NCBI RefSeq assembly: GCF_900108185.1
Contig: NZ_FNVA01000007.1
Coordinates: 1-64,000 of the forward strand
Length of the DNA: 64,000 nucleotides
Direction of reading: 5' to 3'
Origin: Bryocella elongata
GTDB lineage: Bacteria > Acidobacteriota > Terriglobia > Terriglobales > Acidobacteriaceae
Shown: one piece after another, positions 44,278-52,481 of the stretch
How positions within the stretch are numbered: the stretch's first letter is position 1
How the letters are laid out: every line of letters starts with the position of its first letter
The notes under the pieces: generated by a model
What the model saw: only the letters and a program-made list of their open reading frames with translations
The model's database searches: none
What the model was told of the DNA's origin: nothing
Translations under genes and position numbers: made by a program

Positions 44278-45231
44278 TTACGCCGTTGGCGGCGCGGTTC
44301 TGCGCTTGCGGCCGCTGAGGAGGTAGGCGGCGGCGCGGAGTTCGAGGAGCGGGTCGGCGGAGGGCGCGATGCCTTCGATGCGGGGGATGGGATCGAAGAT
44401 GATCTTCTGCTGCTCGGCGGGGTTGTCGGGGACGACCCCGGTGAGTTCGAGGGTGCCGAGCGGGAGCAGGGTGCGGGACTCGGGCCAGTGCTGGGTGGCG
44501 TCGTCCGTCACGTCGCCTGCTTCGGCGAGCTGGACGAGGATGTGGAAGCGCACAGGGCCGGCGGCGAGGCGCTGCGGCAGCTCATCGTAGTGCGCGTTGG
44601 GGGCGAGGGCGGCAGCCTGCTCGCCGGTGAGGAATTGGTTGCCGGCCTCGGGCACGATGCGGTAGCGGCCGAAGGTGACCTTGCCGTCGGCGTTGGTGAA
44701 CTCGAAGGCGGTGACGCCGAAGTAGGTGTCGGTGGCGAGGGAGACGGGGAAGGGCTTGGGCGCCTGTACGAAGGCCAGCGCGGTGGGATGCGAGCCGAGG
44801 AAGAGCTCGACGGGCTTGGGCGAGGCCGTGTCCGGGCCGCTGGCGGCGATGGCCTTGAGGAGCTCGAGGAACTCGTAGCCGTCGCGCGTGGGGAAGCCGT
44901 CGGTGGAGTGGGCGACGATGTCGGTGTGGGAGTGCTCGGCGAGATAGAAGCGGATGGCGAGGCCGCGGGGGTTGGCGTTGGGATCGCTGTCGGGGATGAC
45001 GGGGACGCCGGTGGAGTTGGAGAAGCGCGCGAAGACGGGCACGGAGGGGCGGCTCAGGTGCGCGGCGCTGGAGAGCGAAGGCGCCTCGGCACTGGGCGTG
45101 AAGGTGCCCTTGAGCAGGATGCCCTTGGCGTGGGCCGGGCGGTGCCCGGGATGCGCGCCGAAGAGCTGCTCGAACTGTGCGAGAAGGTCATTGGCGAGGG
45201 CGACGATGCGTTCATCCTGCGGTAGCGGCAT
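44278..45231 (-). CDS. Catalase-family peroxidase-like haem protein (SrpA type)
   Basis: This 317-residue protein is a short catalase-fold protein. The distal His lies in HRPAHAKGILLKGTF, followed by PVPVFARFSNSTG and NPRGLAIRF. The substrate-channel segment has HSTDGFPTRDGYEFLELLKAI. Near the end, SADPLLELRAAAYLL matches the proximal haem segment, where Arg and Tyr (R-x-x-x-Y) are retained. Catalases proper are about 480 residues or more; this mini form groups with catalase-related peroxidases. Location is cytoplasmic; no signal peptide is seen. Confidence 0.88.
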   Translation of the reverse strand: MPLPQDERIVALANDLLAQFEQLFGAHPGHRPAHAKGILLKGTFTPSAEAPSLSSAAHLSRPSVPVFARFSNSTGVPVIPDSDPNANPRGLAIRFYLAEHSHTDIVAHSTDGFPTRDGYEFLELLKAIAASGPDTASPKPVELFLGSHPTALAFVQAPKPFPVSLATDTYFGVTAFEFTNADGKVTFGRYRIVPEAGNQFLTGEQAAALAPNAHYDELPQRLAAGPVRFHILVQLAEAGDVTDDATQHWPESRTLLPLGTLELTGVVPDNPAEQQKIIFDPIPRIEGIAPSADPLLELRAAAYLLSGRKRRTAPPTA

Positions 45232-45285
45232 AACGGTGTTCTCTCCGGTTGAAATGAAGGCTGCAGTGTAGCGCAGACGGATGAG

Positions 45286-45313
45286 GGGTTAGGGAACAGG
45301 GATTAGGGATTGG
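45286..45313. repeat. Heptamer-period tandem repeat (GGATTAG-like, 4 units)
   Basis: GGGTTAG, GGAACAG, GGATTAG, GGATTGG lie upstream of the catalase-like gene. Confidence 0.6.
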
Positions 45314-45407
45314 TCGAGGCGCTTGGGTTCGAGGCTAAGACCCGTTGCTGGGTCTGTGTGTCCCTCGAAGGAGTTGTGCGAGGAATCGAGATGCGGCTTA
45401 AACGAAG

Positions 45408-45441
45408 CCCGGGTCCGAAGATCCGGACCCGGGGCACCCGA
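45408..45441. repeat. Family B hairpin repeat (GGTCCG-stem subtype), copy 5
   Basis: CCCGGGTCCG, AAGA, TCCGGACCCGGGG, CACCCGA. Almost identical to copies at 28101, 54840 and 63309. It ends 14 bases before the 3' end of the BI-1 gene. Confidence 0.88.
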
Positions 45442-45454
45442 TGGTAGCCAGGCG

Positions 45455-46144
45455 TTAGCTCCAGCCGCCGCCGCGGCGGCGATCGCTGTTGCCGCCTCCG
45501 AAGATCTGGAGCAGGGCGATGAAGATGTTCAGCGCGTCGAGGTAGATGGAGAGGGCCATCTGGACGGGGCCGAAGTCCTGGCCGCGGTCTTTGAGGCGCA
45601 TGAAGTCCACCAGCAGGAGGACGCTGAAGATGCCCAGCGTGGCCCAGGCGTAGAGGCCCGGCGAGACGAAGTGCACGAACATCCCGAGCAGGCCGATGAG
45701 CACGAGGCCGATGAGCGCGAAGAAGGCGATGCGGCCGACCTTCATGTAGTTGAAGGTCGCGAACTGCGCGACGACCGCCATGATGCCCATGCCGAGCGCG
45801 GTGGTGGCCGCAGCGTTGAAGACGATGGTGGGGCCGTTGGGCGTGTGCAGGTAGCCGTTCACGATGGGGCTGATCTGGACGCCCATGAGCAGGGTGAAGG
45901 CGTAGAAGAGCGTGAGCGCGAGGGCGTTGGACCGGCGGGCGGCGTAGCTGATGGCGAAGATCATCGCCATGTTGACCAGGAAGATGGCCATGATGCCGAT
46001 GCCCAGCGAGGGCGGCGCGAGGTACGTGCCCACGGCCGTGAAGACGAAGCCGACCGTGGTGATCCAGAGGACCTTGGAGAGCAGGCTGGCCGGCGAGCGG
46101 GTGTCGAGAACTTGAATGCCCTGGCGGGCGTCGATGATCTGCAT
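45455..46144 (-). CDS. Bax inhibitor-1 family membrane protein
   Basis: This 229-residue protein has seven predicted membrane helices in the BI-1/YccA pattern: VLWITTVGFVFTAVGTYLA, YAFTLLMGVQISPIV (family motif), GMGIMAVVAQFATFNYMKVG and ALSIYLDALNIFIALLQIFG. The last, with its Asp, is the conserved C-terminal helix. Bacterial members such as BsYetJ are pH-sensitive calcium leak channels; YccA modulates FtsH. The Gly/Arg-rich tail is common. Transcribed alone. Confidence 0.93.
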   Translation of the reverse strand: MQIIDARQGIQVLDTRSPASLLSKVLWITTVGFVFTAVGTYLAPPSLGIGIMAIFLVNMAMIFAISYAARRSNALALTLFYAFTLLMGVQISPIVNGYLHTPNGPTIVFNAAATTALGMGIMAVVAQFATFNYMKVGRIAFFALIGLVLIGLLGMFVHFVSPGLYAWATLGIFSVLLLVDFMRLKDRGQDFGPVQMALSIYLDALNIFIALLQIFGGGNSDRRRGGGWS

Positions 46145-46245
46145 GGGAGCTACCCTAAATCCTCTCAGACTTCACTGTATTGGACGCGGCAGGGGAGGGA
46201 AAGTCGCGGGATGTGAGTCGTGGGGACTCAGATTGTGGCGTTGGG

Positions 46246-47169
46246 CTAACGATCCGGAAACGGCGCCAGGAGGACGCCGGGTGCGTCGTGATACTTCCGG
46301 AAGAGCGCGAAGACGTAGCGCATGCGCTCTTCGATCTTTGTCCAATCATTTGCGGCTGTTGGGGTTGCGATCCCCGGGACGTCTTCACCCACAGTCAGGA
46401 CCGTATCGCCGATCTCATAGGTCATCATGCGCTGGGTGGCGCACCGGCGAACGATGAAGGGCATCGCACCCCGGATATATGGTTCGAGGCGGATGTGTTC
46501 GTGGAAGACGATGGCGCTGTTTCCGGTGATCATCGCTTCGCGCTTCAAGGCGGGATCCTGAGTGTCGAAGGCCTCGAGATAGTTCTGGAAGGCTGTGGCA
46601 AGGCGGTCCTGTCCGCTACGTTCCGACGGGCCCGCACGAAGGCCTGCGAAGAAGCCCTCGCGGTCGGCCGAGGACGCGCCGCTTTGCAGGAGGTCCAGGA
46701 ACCGTGCGCTCTGCTCGCCGATGTCCTCCAGTACGGTTCGATTGCCTTCGAGGACGAGCCGGGCGGCCTTGGCGCGGCTCCAGATCGCGATCTGGCGGCC
46801 TGTGGCACCACCTAAAAAGCTTCCCAGCAGAGCCCCGAGAGCGCCATTTGCCAGCCCGGAATGCCAGTGCAGGAGCCGGCCACACACAAAGCCGGTGGCG
46901 AGCCCGAGGGCAAGACCGCAGAGACCGGCTGTGATGGTAGCGTTGCGGATGGCATCGCCGAGGTCTTCCTGCCGGATGGTGACGCCAGCCTTGCGCGATC
47001 CCCATACGGCCCACGAGTGGAAGTTGGGGCCGGCATCGCTTCCGAGCGCGTCAGCCAAGGCTTCCGAGAGTGAGAAATGGAGGAGGGTGATGCGCTCGTT
47101 GCAGCGAGCGGGATCCGGTTCGGCGCAGGCTTCTTCAATTCTGAGCTTCCACTCTGCGGCGGTGGTCAT
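46246..47169 (-). CDS. Protein of unknown function with a glycine-zipper membrane hairpin
   Basis: This 307-residue protein begins with a helical region (ERITLLHFSLSEALADALG, NFHSWAVWGSRKAGVTIRQED). Two hydrophobic Gly-rich helices follow (ATITAGLCGLALGLATGFVCG and LANGALGALLGSFLGG). The rest is soluble and helical (ARLVLEGNRTVLEDIGEQSA, IVFHEHIRLEPYI, WTKIEERMRYVFALFRKYH). Similar hypotheticals occur in soil bacteria, but I know no function. It might insert a Gly-zipper hairpin in the membrane. Confidence 0.7.
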   Translation of the reverse strand: MTTAAEWKLRIEEACAEPDPARCNERITLLHFSLSEALADALGSDAGPNFHSWAVWGSRKAGVTIRQEDLGDAIRNATITAGLCGLALGLATGFVCGRLLHWHSGLANGALGALLGSFLGGATGRQIAIWSRAKAARLVLEGNRTVLEDIGEQSARFLDLLQSGASSADREGFFAGLRAGPSERSGQDRLATAFQNYLEAFDTQDPALKREAMITGNSAIVFHEHIRLEPYIRGAMPFIVRRCATQRMMTYEIGDTVLTVGEDVPGIATPTAANDWTKIEERMRYVFALFRKYHDAPGVLLAPFPDR

Positions 47170-47206
47170 GCGAGCATTATCGCGCTGCGTCCGCTCAATG
47201 CGGTAC

Positions 47207-47989
47207 CTATGCAGCTGAAAGAGGCAGGTCGCTGCCGGTGTAGATCTTTACGGCGGAGCCTTCGGCGAGGAGGACGTTGTCGGCCCAGGTGTCGGTGAGG
47301 AACTCCCACTGAGGGCCGTACATCCTGGCGTAGTCGAGGTCGAGCTTCCAGTCGTGGATGGGGTAGACCTGCCAGCGGGGGTGTTCGACCTGGTAGGCGG
47401 AGGTTCGCCCGGCGGGCTTGCGGGTGGTGCGCCTGGTGTAGCCCCAGTAGTGCTCGGTGATGAACTCCTCGACGCTGGCGGGGGCGATGGGGTGTGGGGT
47501 TGGATCAGCTGCGGCGAACATGGTGTGCCAGCGGCGGCCGGTTCGCCAGCCATAGCTGACGTCGAGGGATTCGGCTGTGGAGCTGATGTTGCGGCGCATG
47601 GGGAGGGCGCGGTAGGGCTCTTCGTAGAGCTGTTTGGCGATGACGGCGACGGCGAGGTTGCGGGTGGGGACGAACTCATTGACGAAGACGACGCCGCGGC
47701 GGAGCTCGATTTGACCTGAGGGCAGCGTCTCGGTGCGCTTGACGTAGAAGCGGAGGTTGACCTCGGGAAAGCGCGTGTGGAGCGGGAAGGCGATGCCCTT
47801 GACGCGGACGCGGTCGAAGAGGAAGCCGACGAGGGAGACGAAGCACCTGGCGGGCTCTGCCGGGTTTGCGCTGTCGCGGAAGAGGTCGAGCTCGACGCCA
47901 TGGGGCAGGTAGGGCGCGAGGATGCCGGGGTCGATGGCGTACTGGACCATCATGAGCTTGCGCCACTCGGCGGTGAGGAAGACGGACAT
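47207..47989 (-). CDS. DUF2071-family protein
   Basis: This 260-residue protein shows the family's start WRKLMMVQYAIDPGILAPYLP, then SLVGFLFDRVRVKGIAFPLH, VNLRFYVKR and RRGVVFVNEFVP. The C-terminal half includes YGWRTGRRWH and ITEHYWGYT. The fold is acetoacetate-decarboxylase-like in related families, but no biochemical role is established. ATG 47989 marks the conserved start. It diverges from the Xre antitoxin gene with a 63-base gap, so the two promoters overlap. Confidence 0.85.
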   Translation of the reverse strand: MSVFLTAEWRKLMMVQYAIDPGILAPYLPHGVELDLFRDSANPAEPARCFVSLVGFLFDRVRVKGIAFPLHTRFPEVNLRFYVKRTETLPSGQIELRRGVVFVNEFVPTRNLAVAVIAKQLYEEPYRALPMRRNISSTAESLDVSYGWRTGRRWHTMFAAADPTPHPIAPASVEEFITEHYWGYTRRTTRKPAGRTSAYQVEHPRWQVYPIHDWKLDLDYARMYGPQWEFLTDTWADNVLLAEGSAVKIYTGSDLPLSAA

Positions 47990-48052
47990 GCTGATCTCAC
48001 GATACGCTCTTCTGCGATTGCCATTTGGCGGATGGAAGCGGACAATTGGCGT

Positions 48053-48487
48053 ATGACGGCTGCGGCGATAGCGACGGTGCTGGGTGGGCGGAAGACGCTC
48101 AAGCGGACGGTGAAGTCGGACATGGACCTGCGCGTGGTGACGCGCGAAGGGATACCGGTCGCGACGCTGCCGCAGCTGGCGCAGAAGCTGGGAGTGGACC
48201 TCAAGACGCTGGCGAAGGTGGTTGGGATCAGTGATCGGACCCTGAGCCGGCGGATCGCCGCCAACGCCAGGCTGACGCTGGAGGAGAGCGACCGCACGAT
48301 GCGGGTGGCGCGGGTGTTCGCGCGGGCTGAAGACGTACTGGGCGCATCGGAGAAGGCCGCACGGTGGATGCAGAGCCCGGTCCTGGCGCTGGCCGACCAC
48401 ACGCCGCTGGAGTTGCTGGATACGGACCTGGGAGCGCAGTGGGTGACGGATGTGCTCGGCCGCATTGAGTGGGGCGTGTACAGCTGA
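48053..48487 (+). CDS. Xre/MbcA/ParS-type antitoxin of a RES toxin
   Basis: This 144-residue antitoxin has an N-terminal helix-turn-helix (LPQLAQKLGVDLKTLAKVVG and SDRTLSRRIAANARL) and a C-terminal DUF2384 toxin-binding domain (AEDVLGASEKAARWMQSPV, then LLDTDLGAQWVTDVLGRIEWG). Family members neutralise RES NAD-degrading toxins and repress their operon. ATG 48053 is used; ATG 48032 is an alternative. Two direct repeats of a TTGGCGNATG word, 21 bases apart, lie at the start region and could be the operator. Confidence 0.9.
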   Translation: MTAAAIATVLGGRKTLKRTVKSDMDLRVVTREGIPVATLPQLAQKLGVDLKTLAKVVGISDRTLSRRIAANARLTLEESDRTMRVARVFARAEDVLGASEKAARWMQSPVLALADHTPLELLDTDLGAQWVTDVLGRIEWGVYS

Positions 48488-48597
48488 AGCAAATCTCCTG
48501 TCGCTGTGAAGTGGAAACGGGAGTGCGGCAACGTTTTTCTTGAGAAAAAACGTACATAAGGATCTTGGTTTCGCGGTACACCTACAGGAGATTTGCT
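48488..48597 (+). promoter_or_regulatory. mRNA inverted repeat sequestering the RES toxin ribosome-binding site
   Basis: AGCAAATCTCCTGT (48488-48501), directly after the antitoxin stop, is perfectly complementary to ACAGGAGATTTGCT (48584-48597), which contains the AGGAG of the toxin gene. Between them ACGTTTTT/AAAAACGT (48531-48538 and 48546-48553) forms an inner 8-bp hairpin. If paired, the toxin start would be closed to ribosomes unless an antitoxin-translating ribosome or another factor opens it. Confidence 0.7.
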
Positions 48598-48600
48598 CTC

Positions 48601-49071
48601 GTGCGGTTCTGGCGCATCGTGCAGGCGAAGCATGCGGCTCATGCCTTCTCCGGGGAGGGCGCGCGGCTCTTCGGCGGGAGGTGGAATTCGAGGGGCATGG
48701 CGATGGCCTATGCCTCCGAGCACCTGTCGCTGGCGGCGCTGGAGATGTTTGTGCACCTCGTCGATCGCAGTGCGCCGGACGACCTTGTCGCGGTCCAGGC
48801 GGAGTTTCCGGTCTCGGCGAAAGAGGGTGCCCGGATGCAGGGAGCCATCCGCCAGGCGGTGCCTCTATCGTGGCGCGAGGAGGTCGAGGCCACACGGCTG
48901 CTGGGCGATGCCTTTCTCGCGGCGGGGGAGTCGGCCGTCATGCTGGTCCCCTCGGCGGTCGTCGCTGTCGAGTGGAACGTCCTGCTGAATCCGGAGCACG
49001 CGGAGTTTGGGAAGTTGAAGGTGCTTGGGGCGGAGCCGTTCCGGTTCGATCCGCGGATGTTTCAGCGGTAG
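48601..49071 (+). CDS. RES-domain toxin (NAD+-degrading type)
   Basis: This 156-residue toxin belongs to the RES family, whose characterised members deplete NAD+ by phosphorolysis. The conserved Arg/Tyr/Glu pocket is visible in GEGARLFGGRWNSRGMAMAY, ASEHLSLAALEMFVHL. LGDAFLAAGESAVMLVPSAVV is the family's C-terminal core, and NPEHAEFGKLKV follows. Start is GTG 48601, at the invariant FWRI opening, with AGGAG ten bases upstream. It lies 113 bases after the antitoxin stop; most such pairs overlap or nearly do. Confidence 0.92.
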   Translation: MRFWRIVQAKHAAHAFSGEGARLFGGRWNSRGMAMAYASEHLSLAALEMFVHLVDRSAPDDLVAVQAEFPVSAKEGARMQGAIRQAVPLSWREEVEATRLLGDAFLAAGESAVMLVPSAVVAVEWNVLLNPEHAEFGKLKVLGAEPFRFDPRMFQR

Positions 49072-49112
49072 GGGCGGTTCGGGACGTGGCGTTCGTGCTG
49101 ATGCGTGGGGAG

Positions 49113-49631
49113 CTAGTCCAGTGCGGCTTCCCAGCCGTCGTAGTCGCCACCGTTGGCTTCCGCGATGGAAGAAAGCAGGCGGCGCTCGCGGGTAATCTCC
49201 GTCTCGTTTACGAGGCCGGTGCGCTCGGCGACGAGCATGTACGGGTGATCGCCTTCGGCTGTTGTGTCTCCCACACGGGTTTCGTAGTGATGGGTTTTGA
49301 GTTGGGCGGCGGCTTCAGCGCGCCCGGCCACCGTTGCGAAGTAGAGATAGTGAACGATGTGCCGCTCACGAGTGAGGTTCGCACCACGCGCCTTCAGTTG
49401 CGCGAGTACCGCTAGATCGCCCTCGTACGGCTTCGAAGAGTCGTAGGTGTCGAGTTTCTCGTAGCCTTTGCGCTTCCACGGTTGGAGGAGCCTGTTGAGC
49501 AGCGACATTTTCTGTTCTCCAGAGGGTAGGCCGTTAGCAGCGAAGGTATCTTCCAAGCGCAAGTACGCAAAAACGGCTAAACAGACAAGGGCGGCCAGAG
49601 CAACTAGCAGCGGAGCTTGTTTGCGGGTCAT
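49113..49631 (-). CDS. Membrane-anchored RraB-family protein
   Basis: This 172-residue protein has an N-terminal membrane anchor (LLVALAALVCLAVFAYL), a linker, and a C-terminal domain like RraB: NLTRERHIVHYLYFATVAGR, AAAQLKTHHYETRV and IAEANGGDYDGWEAAL. In E. coli RraB inhibits RNase E and is cytoplasmic; the ENGGEYDGW-type ending is a hallmark. Here the domain is tethered, so its role may differ. It starts six bases after the permease stop, with AAGGGG in the permease end as its ribosome-binding site: a two-gene operon. Confidence 0.75.
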   Translation of the reverse strand: MTRKQAPLLVALAALVCLAVFAYLRLEDTFAANGLPSGEQKMSLLNRLLQPWKRKGYEKLDTYDSSKPYEGDLAVLAQLKARGANLTRERHIVHYLYFATVAGRAEAAAQLKTHHYETRVGDTTAEGDHPYMLVAERTGLVNETEITRERRLLSSIAEANGGDYDGWEAALD

Positions 49632-49637
49632 CGTCAG

Positions 49638-51200
49638 TTACCCCTTGTAGAACTCGCTGCGCTTCCTTGAGTAGAAGACGTAGACGACGAGGCCGATCAC
49701 CAGCCAGATGAAGAAGCGTTCCCAGGTTCTGGCGGGGAGGCCGGCCATGAGGAGGACGCAGAAGATCACGCTGAGGACGGGGAAGACCGGGCCCCAGGGG
49801 ACGCGGAAGCCGCGGTGGCGTTCGGGCTGGCGTTTGCGGAGGACCAGCACGCCGATGCTCACGAGGACGAAGGCGAAGAGGGTGCCGATGTTGGAGAGCT
49901 CGGCGAGGGTTCCTACGTCGAAGAGGCCTGCGGGGATGGCGACGAGGATGCCTGCGACCCACGTGGCAAACGCCGGTGTGCGGAACTTCGGGTGGACCTT
50001 GGAGAAGACGTCGGGCAGCAGCCTGTCGCGGGACATTGCGAACCAGACGCGGGCCTGGCCGAGCTGGAAGACCAGGATCGAGGAGATCATGCCGATGATG
50101 GCGCCGAGGAGCACGACGAGGCGGGTCCAGTGCAGCGTGGGCGAGCCGGTCTGGATGGTGAGGCGCTTGAGCGCGTTGACCACAGGCGCAGCGTCGCCGA
50201 TGACGGACTTCCAGGGGACGATGCCGGTGAGCACCAGCGCGACAGCGACGTAGAGGATGGTGCAGATGATGAGCGTCGCGATGATGCCGGTGGGGACGGT
50301 CTTCTGTGCGTCGCGGCACTCTTCGCTGGCGGTCGAGACGGAGTCGAAGCCGATGTAGGTGAAGAAGATGATGCTGCCACCGGCGAGCACGCCGGACCAG
50401 CCGTTGGGCGAGAAGGGTGTGTAGTTGGTGGGGTGGATCCAGTGCAGGCCGACGATGACGAAGGCGAGGATCGCGACCAGCTTGATGAGCACCATGATGT
50501 TGTTGGTGCGGGCCGACTCGCGGATGCCGCGGACCAGCACCATGGTGAGCAGGATGACGATGAGGAAGGCCGGGATGTTGAAGCCGAAGTGCCAGCCCTG
50601 CTTGTAGATGTCGTTGCCGGCGAGGTCCTGCAGGCCGAGCGGGAGATAGGCGGGCGAGAGCCACTTGGGCGAGAGATGAATGCCCAGCCAGTCGAGCAGA
50701 TCGACGACGTGCGCGGCGAAGCCTACCGAGACGCTCATGTTGGAGAAGGCGTATTCGAGGATGAGGTCCCACCCGATGATCCAGGCGATGAGCTCGCCAA
50801 GGGTGGCGTAGGTGTAGGTGTACGCGGAGCCGGCGATGGGGATCATGCTGGCGAGCTCGGCGTAACAGAGGCCGGTGAAGCAGCAGACGATCGCGACGAG
50901 GATCATCGAGAGAGCAAGCGCGGGGCCTGCTCCGGGGCGTCCGCCGAGGTGTGCGAGGTCGTGATGCAGCGCGCCGACGACGATGTCGAGGATGGGGGCT
51001 TCGGAGAGCTTGCTGGTGGTGGACTGGGTTCCGCCGATGGCCGTGCCGATGACGGTGAAGATGCCCGAGCCGATGACGGCGCCGATGCCGAGCGCGGTCA
51101 GGGAGACGGGGCCGAGCGACTTGGTCAGCGCGGTCTCTGGCACCTCGCTATCGCTGATGAGCTTGTCGATCGACTTGGTGGCAAAGATCTGGCGGGGCAG
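49638..51200 (-). CDS. APC-family (cationic amino acid-type) permease, probable CTG start
   Basis: This protein of about 520 residues is a 12-helix amino-acid transporter of the APC superfamily. It shows LGIGAVIGSGIFTVIGTA (substrate-binding unwound helix 1), FTGLCYAELASMIPIAGSAYTY and FFTYIGFDSVSTASEE. The conserved family N-terminus is preserved as QIFATKSIDKL and TKSLGPVSLTAL. No ATG, GTG or TTG precedes it in frame nearby; a CTG at 51200 preceded by GGAG nine bases away is the best start. GTG 51143 would lose the conserved opening. A short insertion (about 25 residues) follows helix 1. It forms an operon with the RraB-like gene. Confidence 0.88.
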   Translation of the reverse strand: MPRQIFATKSIDKLISDSEVPETALTKSLGPVSLTALGIGAVIGSGIFTVIGTAIGGTQSTTSKLSEAPILDIVVGALHHDLAHLGGRPGAGPALALSMILVAIVCCFTGLCYAELASMIPIAGSAYTYTYATLGELIAWIIGWDLILEYAFSNMSVSVGFAAHVVDLLDWLGIHLSPKWLSPAYLPLGLQDLAGNDIYKQGWHFGFNIPAFLIVILLTMVLVRGIRESARTNNIMVLIKLVAILAFVIVGLHWIHPTNYTPFSPNGWSGVLAGGSIIFFTYIGFDSVSTASEECRDAQKTVPTGIIATLIICTILYVAVALVLTGIVPWKSVIGDAAPVVNALKRLTIQTGSPTLHWTRLVVLLGAIIGMISSILVFQLGQARVWFAMSRDRLLPDVFSKVHPKFRTPAFATWVAGILVAIPAGLFDVGTLAELSNIGTLFAFVLVSIGVLVLRKRQPERHRGFRVPWGPVFPVLSVIFCVLLMAGLPARTWERFFIWLVIGLVVYVFYSRKRSEFYKG

Positions 51201-51317
51201 GGCTGGGGTCTCCGGTGCAGAAAATTTAGCGGAATTGCAACGATTGTACGGCCTTGGCGCGGTGGCGGGCCGCGGGGCGATTGCTGAGACTGCGTGGGGC
51301 GCGTAGCCTGTTGCGCG

Positions 51318-52481
51318 ATGCGGATGATTCGGTGCGGCGTGTTGGCGGCGGCGGTTGGGGTGGGGATGTCCTGGGGCGCGGCCTTGGCGCAGGAGGAGAA
51401 GCCTGCGCAGGGCTGGGCGCCGGCCGCGAGCTGGGCTATCGCGCCGTGGACGCGGGCGGCTACGGCGCCCGTGATCCGGCCGGATGCGGCGGCGGTGTTT
51501 GTTGACCCTTTGACCCACGCGCAGGTGCACTGGGAGGCGCTGCATACGTTCAACCCGGCGGCGGTGGTGCGCGGGGGCAAGGTGTGGGTGCTGTATCGCG
51601 CGGAGGATGATTCGGGCGCGATGGCGATTGGCGGGCATGTGTCGCGGCTGGGGCTGGCGGTGAGCGAGGATGGCGTGCACTTTGTGCAGCGGCCGCAGCC
51701 GGTGTTCTATCCGGCTGATGATGCGCAGCGCAGCCGGGAGTCTCCGGGTGGGGTGGAGGATCCGCGGGTGGTGGAGTCGCCCGGCGGCGGCTACGTGATG
51801 ATGTACACGCAATGGTCGCGGGAGCGGGGGAGCTATTCGATCGGGGTGGCGACGAGCGATGACCTGGAGCACTGGACGAAGCATGGGCCGGCGTTTGCGC
51901 GGGCGCTGGGCGGGCGGTACGACGAGCTGAAGTACAAGTCGGCGGGGGTGGTGACGGAGGTCCGTGGTTCCGGCGCGGCCGCGAAGCTGGTGGCCGCGAA
52001 GATCCATGGGCACTACTGGATGTACTGGGGCGAGATTGAGGTGGGGCTGGCGTGGTCGGATGACCTGGTGCACTGGACGCCGGTGGAGGAGTCGCCGGGG
52101 AAGACGAAGGTGCTGCTGCGGGCGCGGCAAGGGAAGGCGGACAGCGGGTTTCCGGAGACGGGGCCGCCGCCGGTGCGGACGGGGCGGGGGATTGTGCTTC
52201 TGTACAACGCCAAGAACGCGGAGGGTGCGGGCGGGGATGCCCGGCTGGCGGCGGGGGCGTACAGCGTCGAGGAAGCGCTGTTTGCGGCGGACGACCCCGC
52301 GAAGATGCTGGCGCGGACCGAGGACCCGGTGTTCCGGCCGGAGCTGCCGTTCGAGCGCAGCGGGCAGTATGCGGCGGGAACGACCTTTGCGGAGGGGCTG
52401 GTGGTGTTCCGCGGGCGGTGGTGGATGTACTACGGGACGGCGGACTCGTTTGTGGGCGTGGCTACCGCGCCGATGCGGTAG
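51318..52481 (+). CDS. Secreted glycoside hydrolase, GH130-like
   Basis: This 387-residue protein has a signal peptide (IRCGVLAAAVGVGMSWGAALAQ) and a five-bladed beta-propeller resembling GH130 and related families. HTFNPAAVVRGGKVWVLYRAE is blade one, GVEDPRVVESPGGGYVMMYT carries the conserved Glu-Asp pair used by GH130 enzymes, and IHGHYWMYWGE and VVFRGRWWMYYGTADS follow. GH130 members are mannoside phosphorylases or beta-1,2-mannosidases; an exported one is more likely a hydrolase. It diverges from the permease gene and meets the next gene end to end. Confidence 0.82.
   Translation: MRMIRCGVLAAAVGVGMSWGAALAQEEKPAQGWAPAASWAIAPWTRAATAPVIRPDAAAVFVDPLTHAQVHWEALHTFNPAAVVRGGKVWVLYRAEDDSGAMAIGGHVSRLGLAVSEDGVHFVQRPQPVFYPADDAQRSRESPGGVEDPRVVESPGGGYVMMYTQWSRERGSYSIGVATSDDLEHWTKHGPAFARALGGRYDELKYKSAGVVTEVRGSGAAAKLVAAKIHGHYWMYWGEIEVGLAWSDDLVHWTPVEESPGKTKVLLRARQGKADSGFPETGPPPVRTGRGIVLLYNAKNAEGAGGDARLAAGAYSVEEALFAADDPAKMLARTEDPVFRPELPFERSGQYAAGTTFAEGLVVFRGRWWMYYGTADSFVGVATAPMR

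Noticed and set aside
47990-48895. Upstream extension of the DUF2071 frame across the Xre/RES genes
   Set aside because: The conserved domain starts at 47989; the extension is the shadow of two well-supported + strand genes.
51201-52130. 310-codon upstream extension of the permease frame, antisense to the GH130 gene
   Set aside because: It has no conserved sequence, and the known permease N-terminus begins at about 51200.
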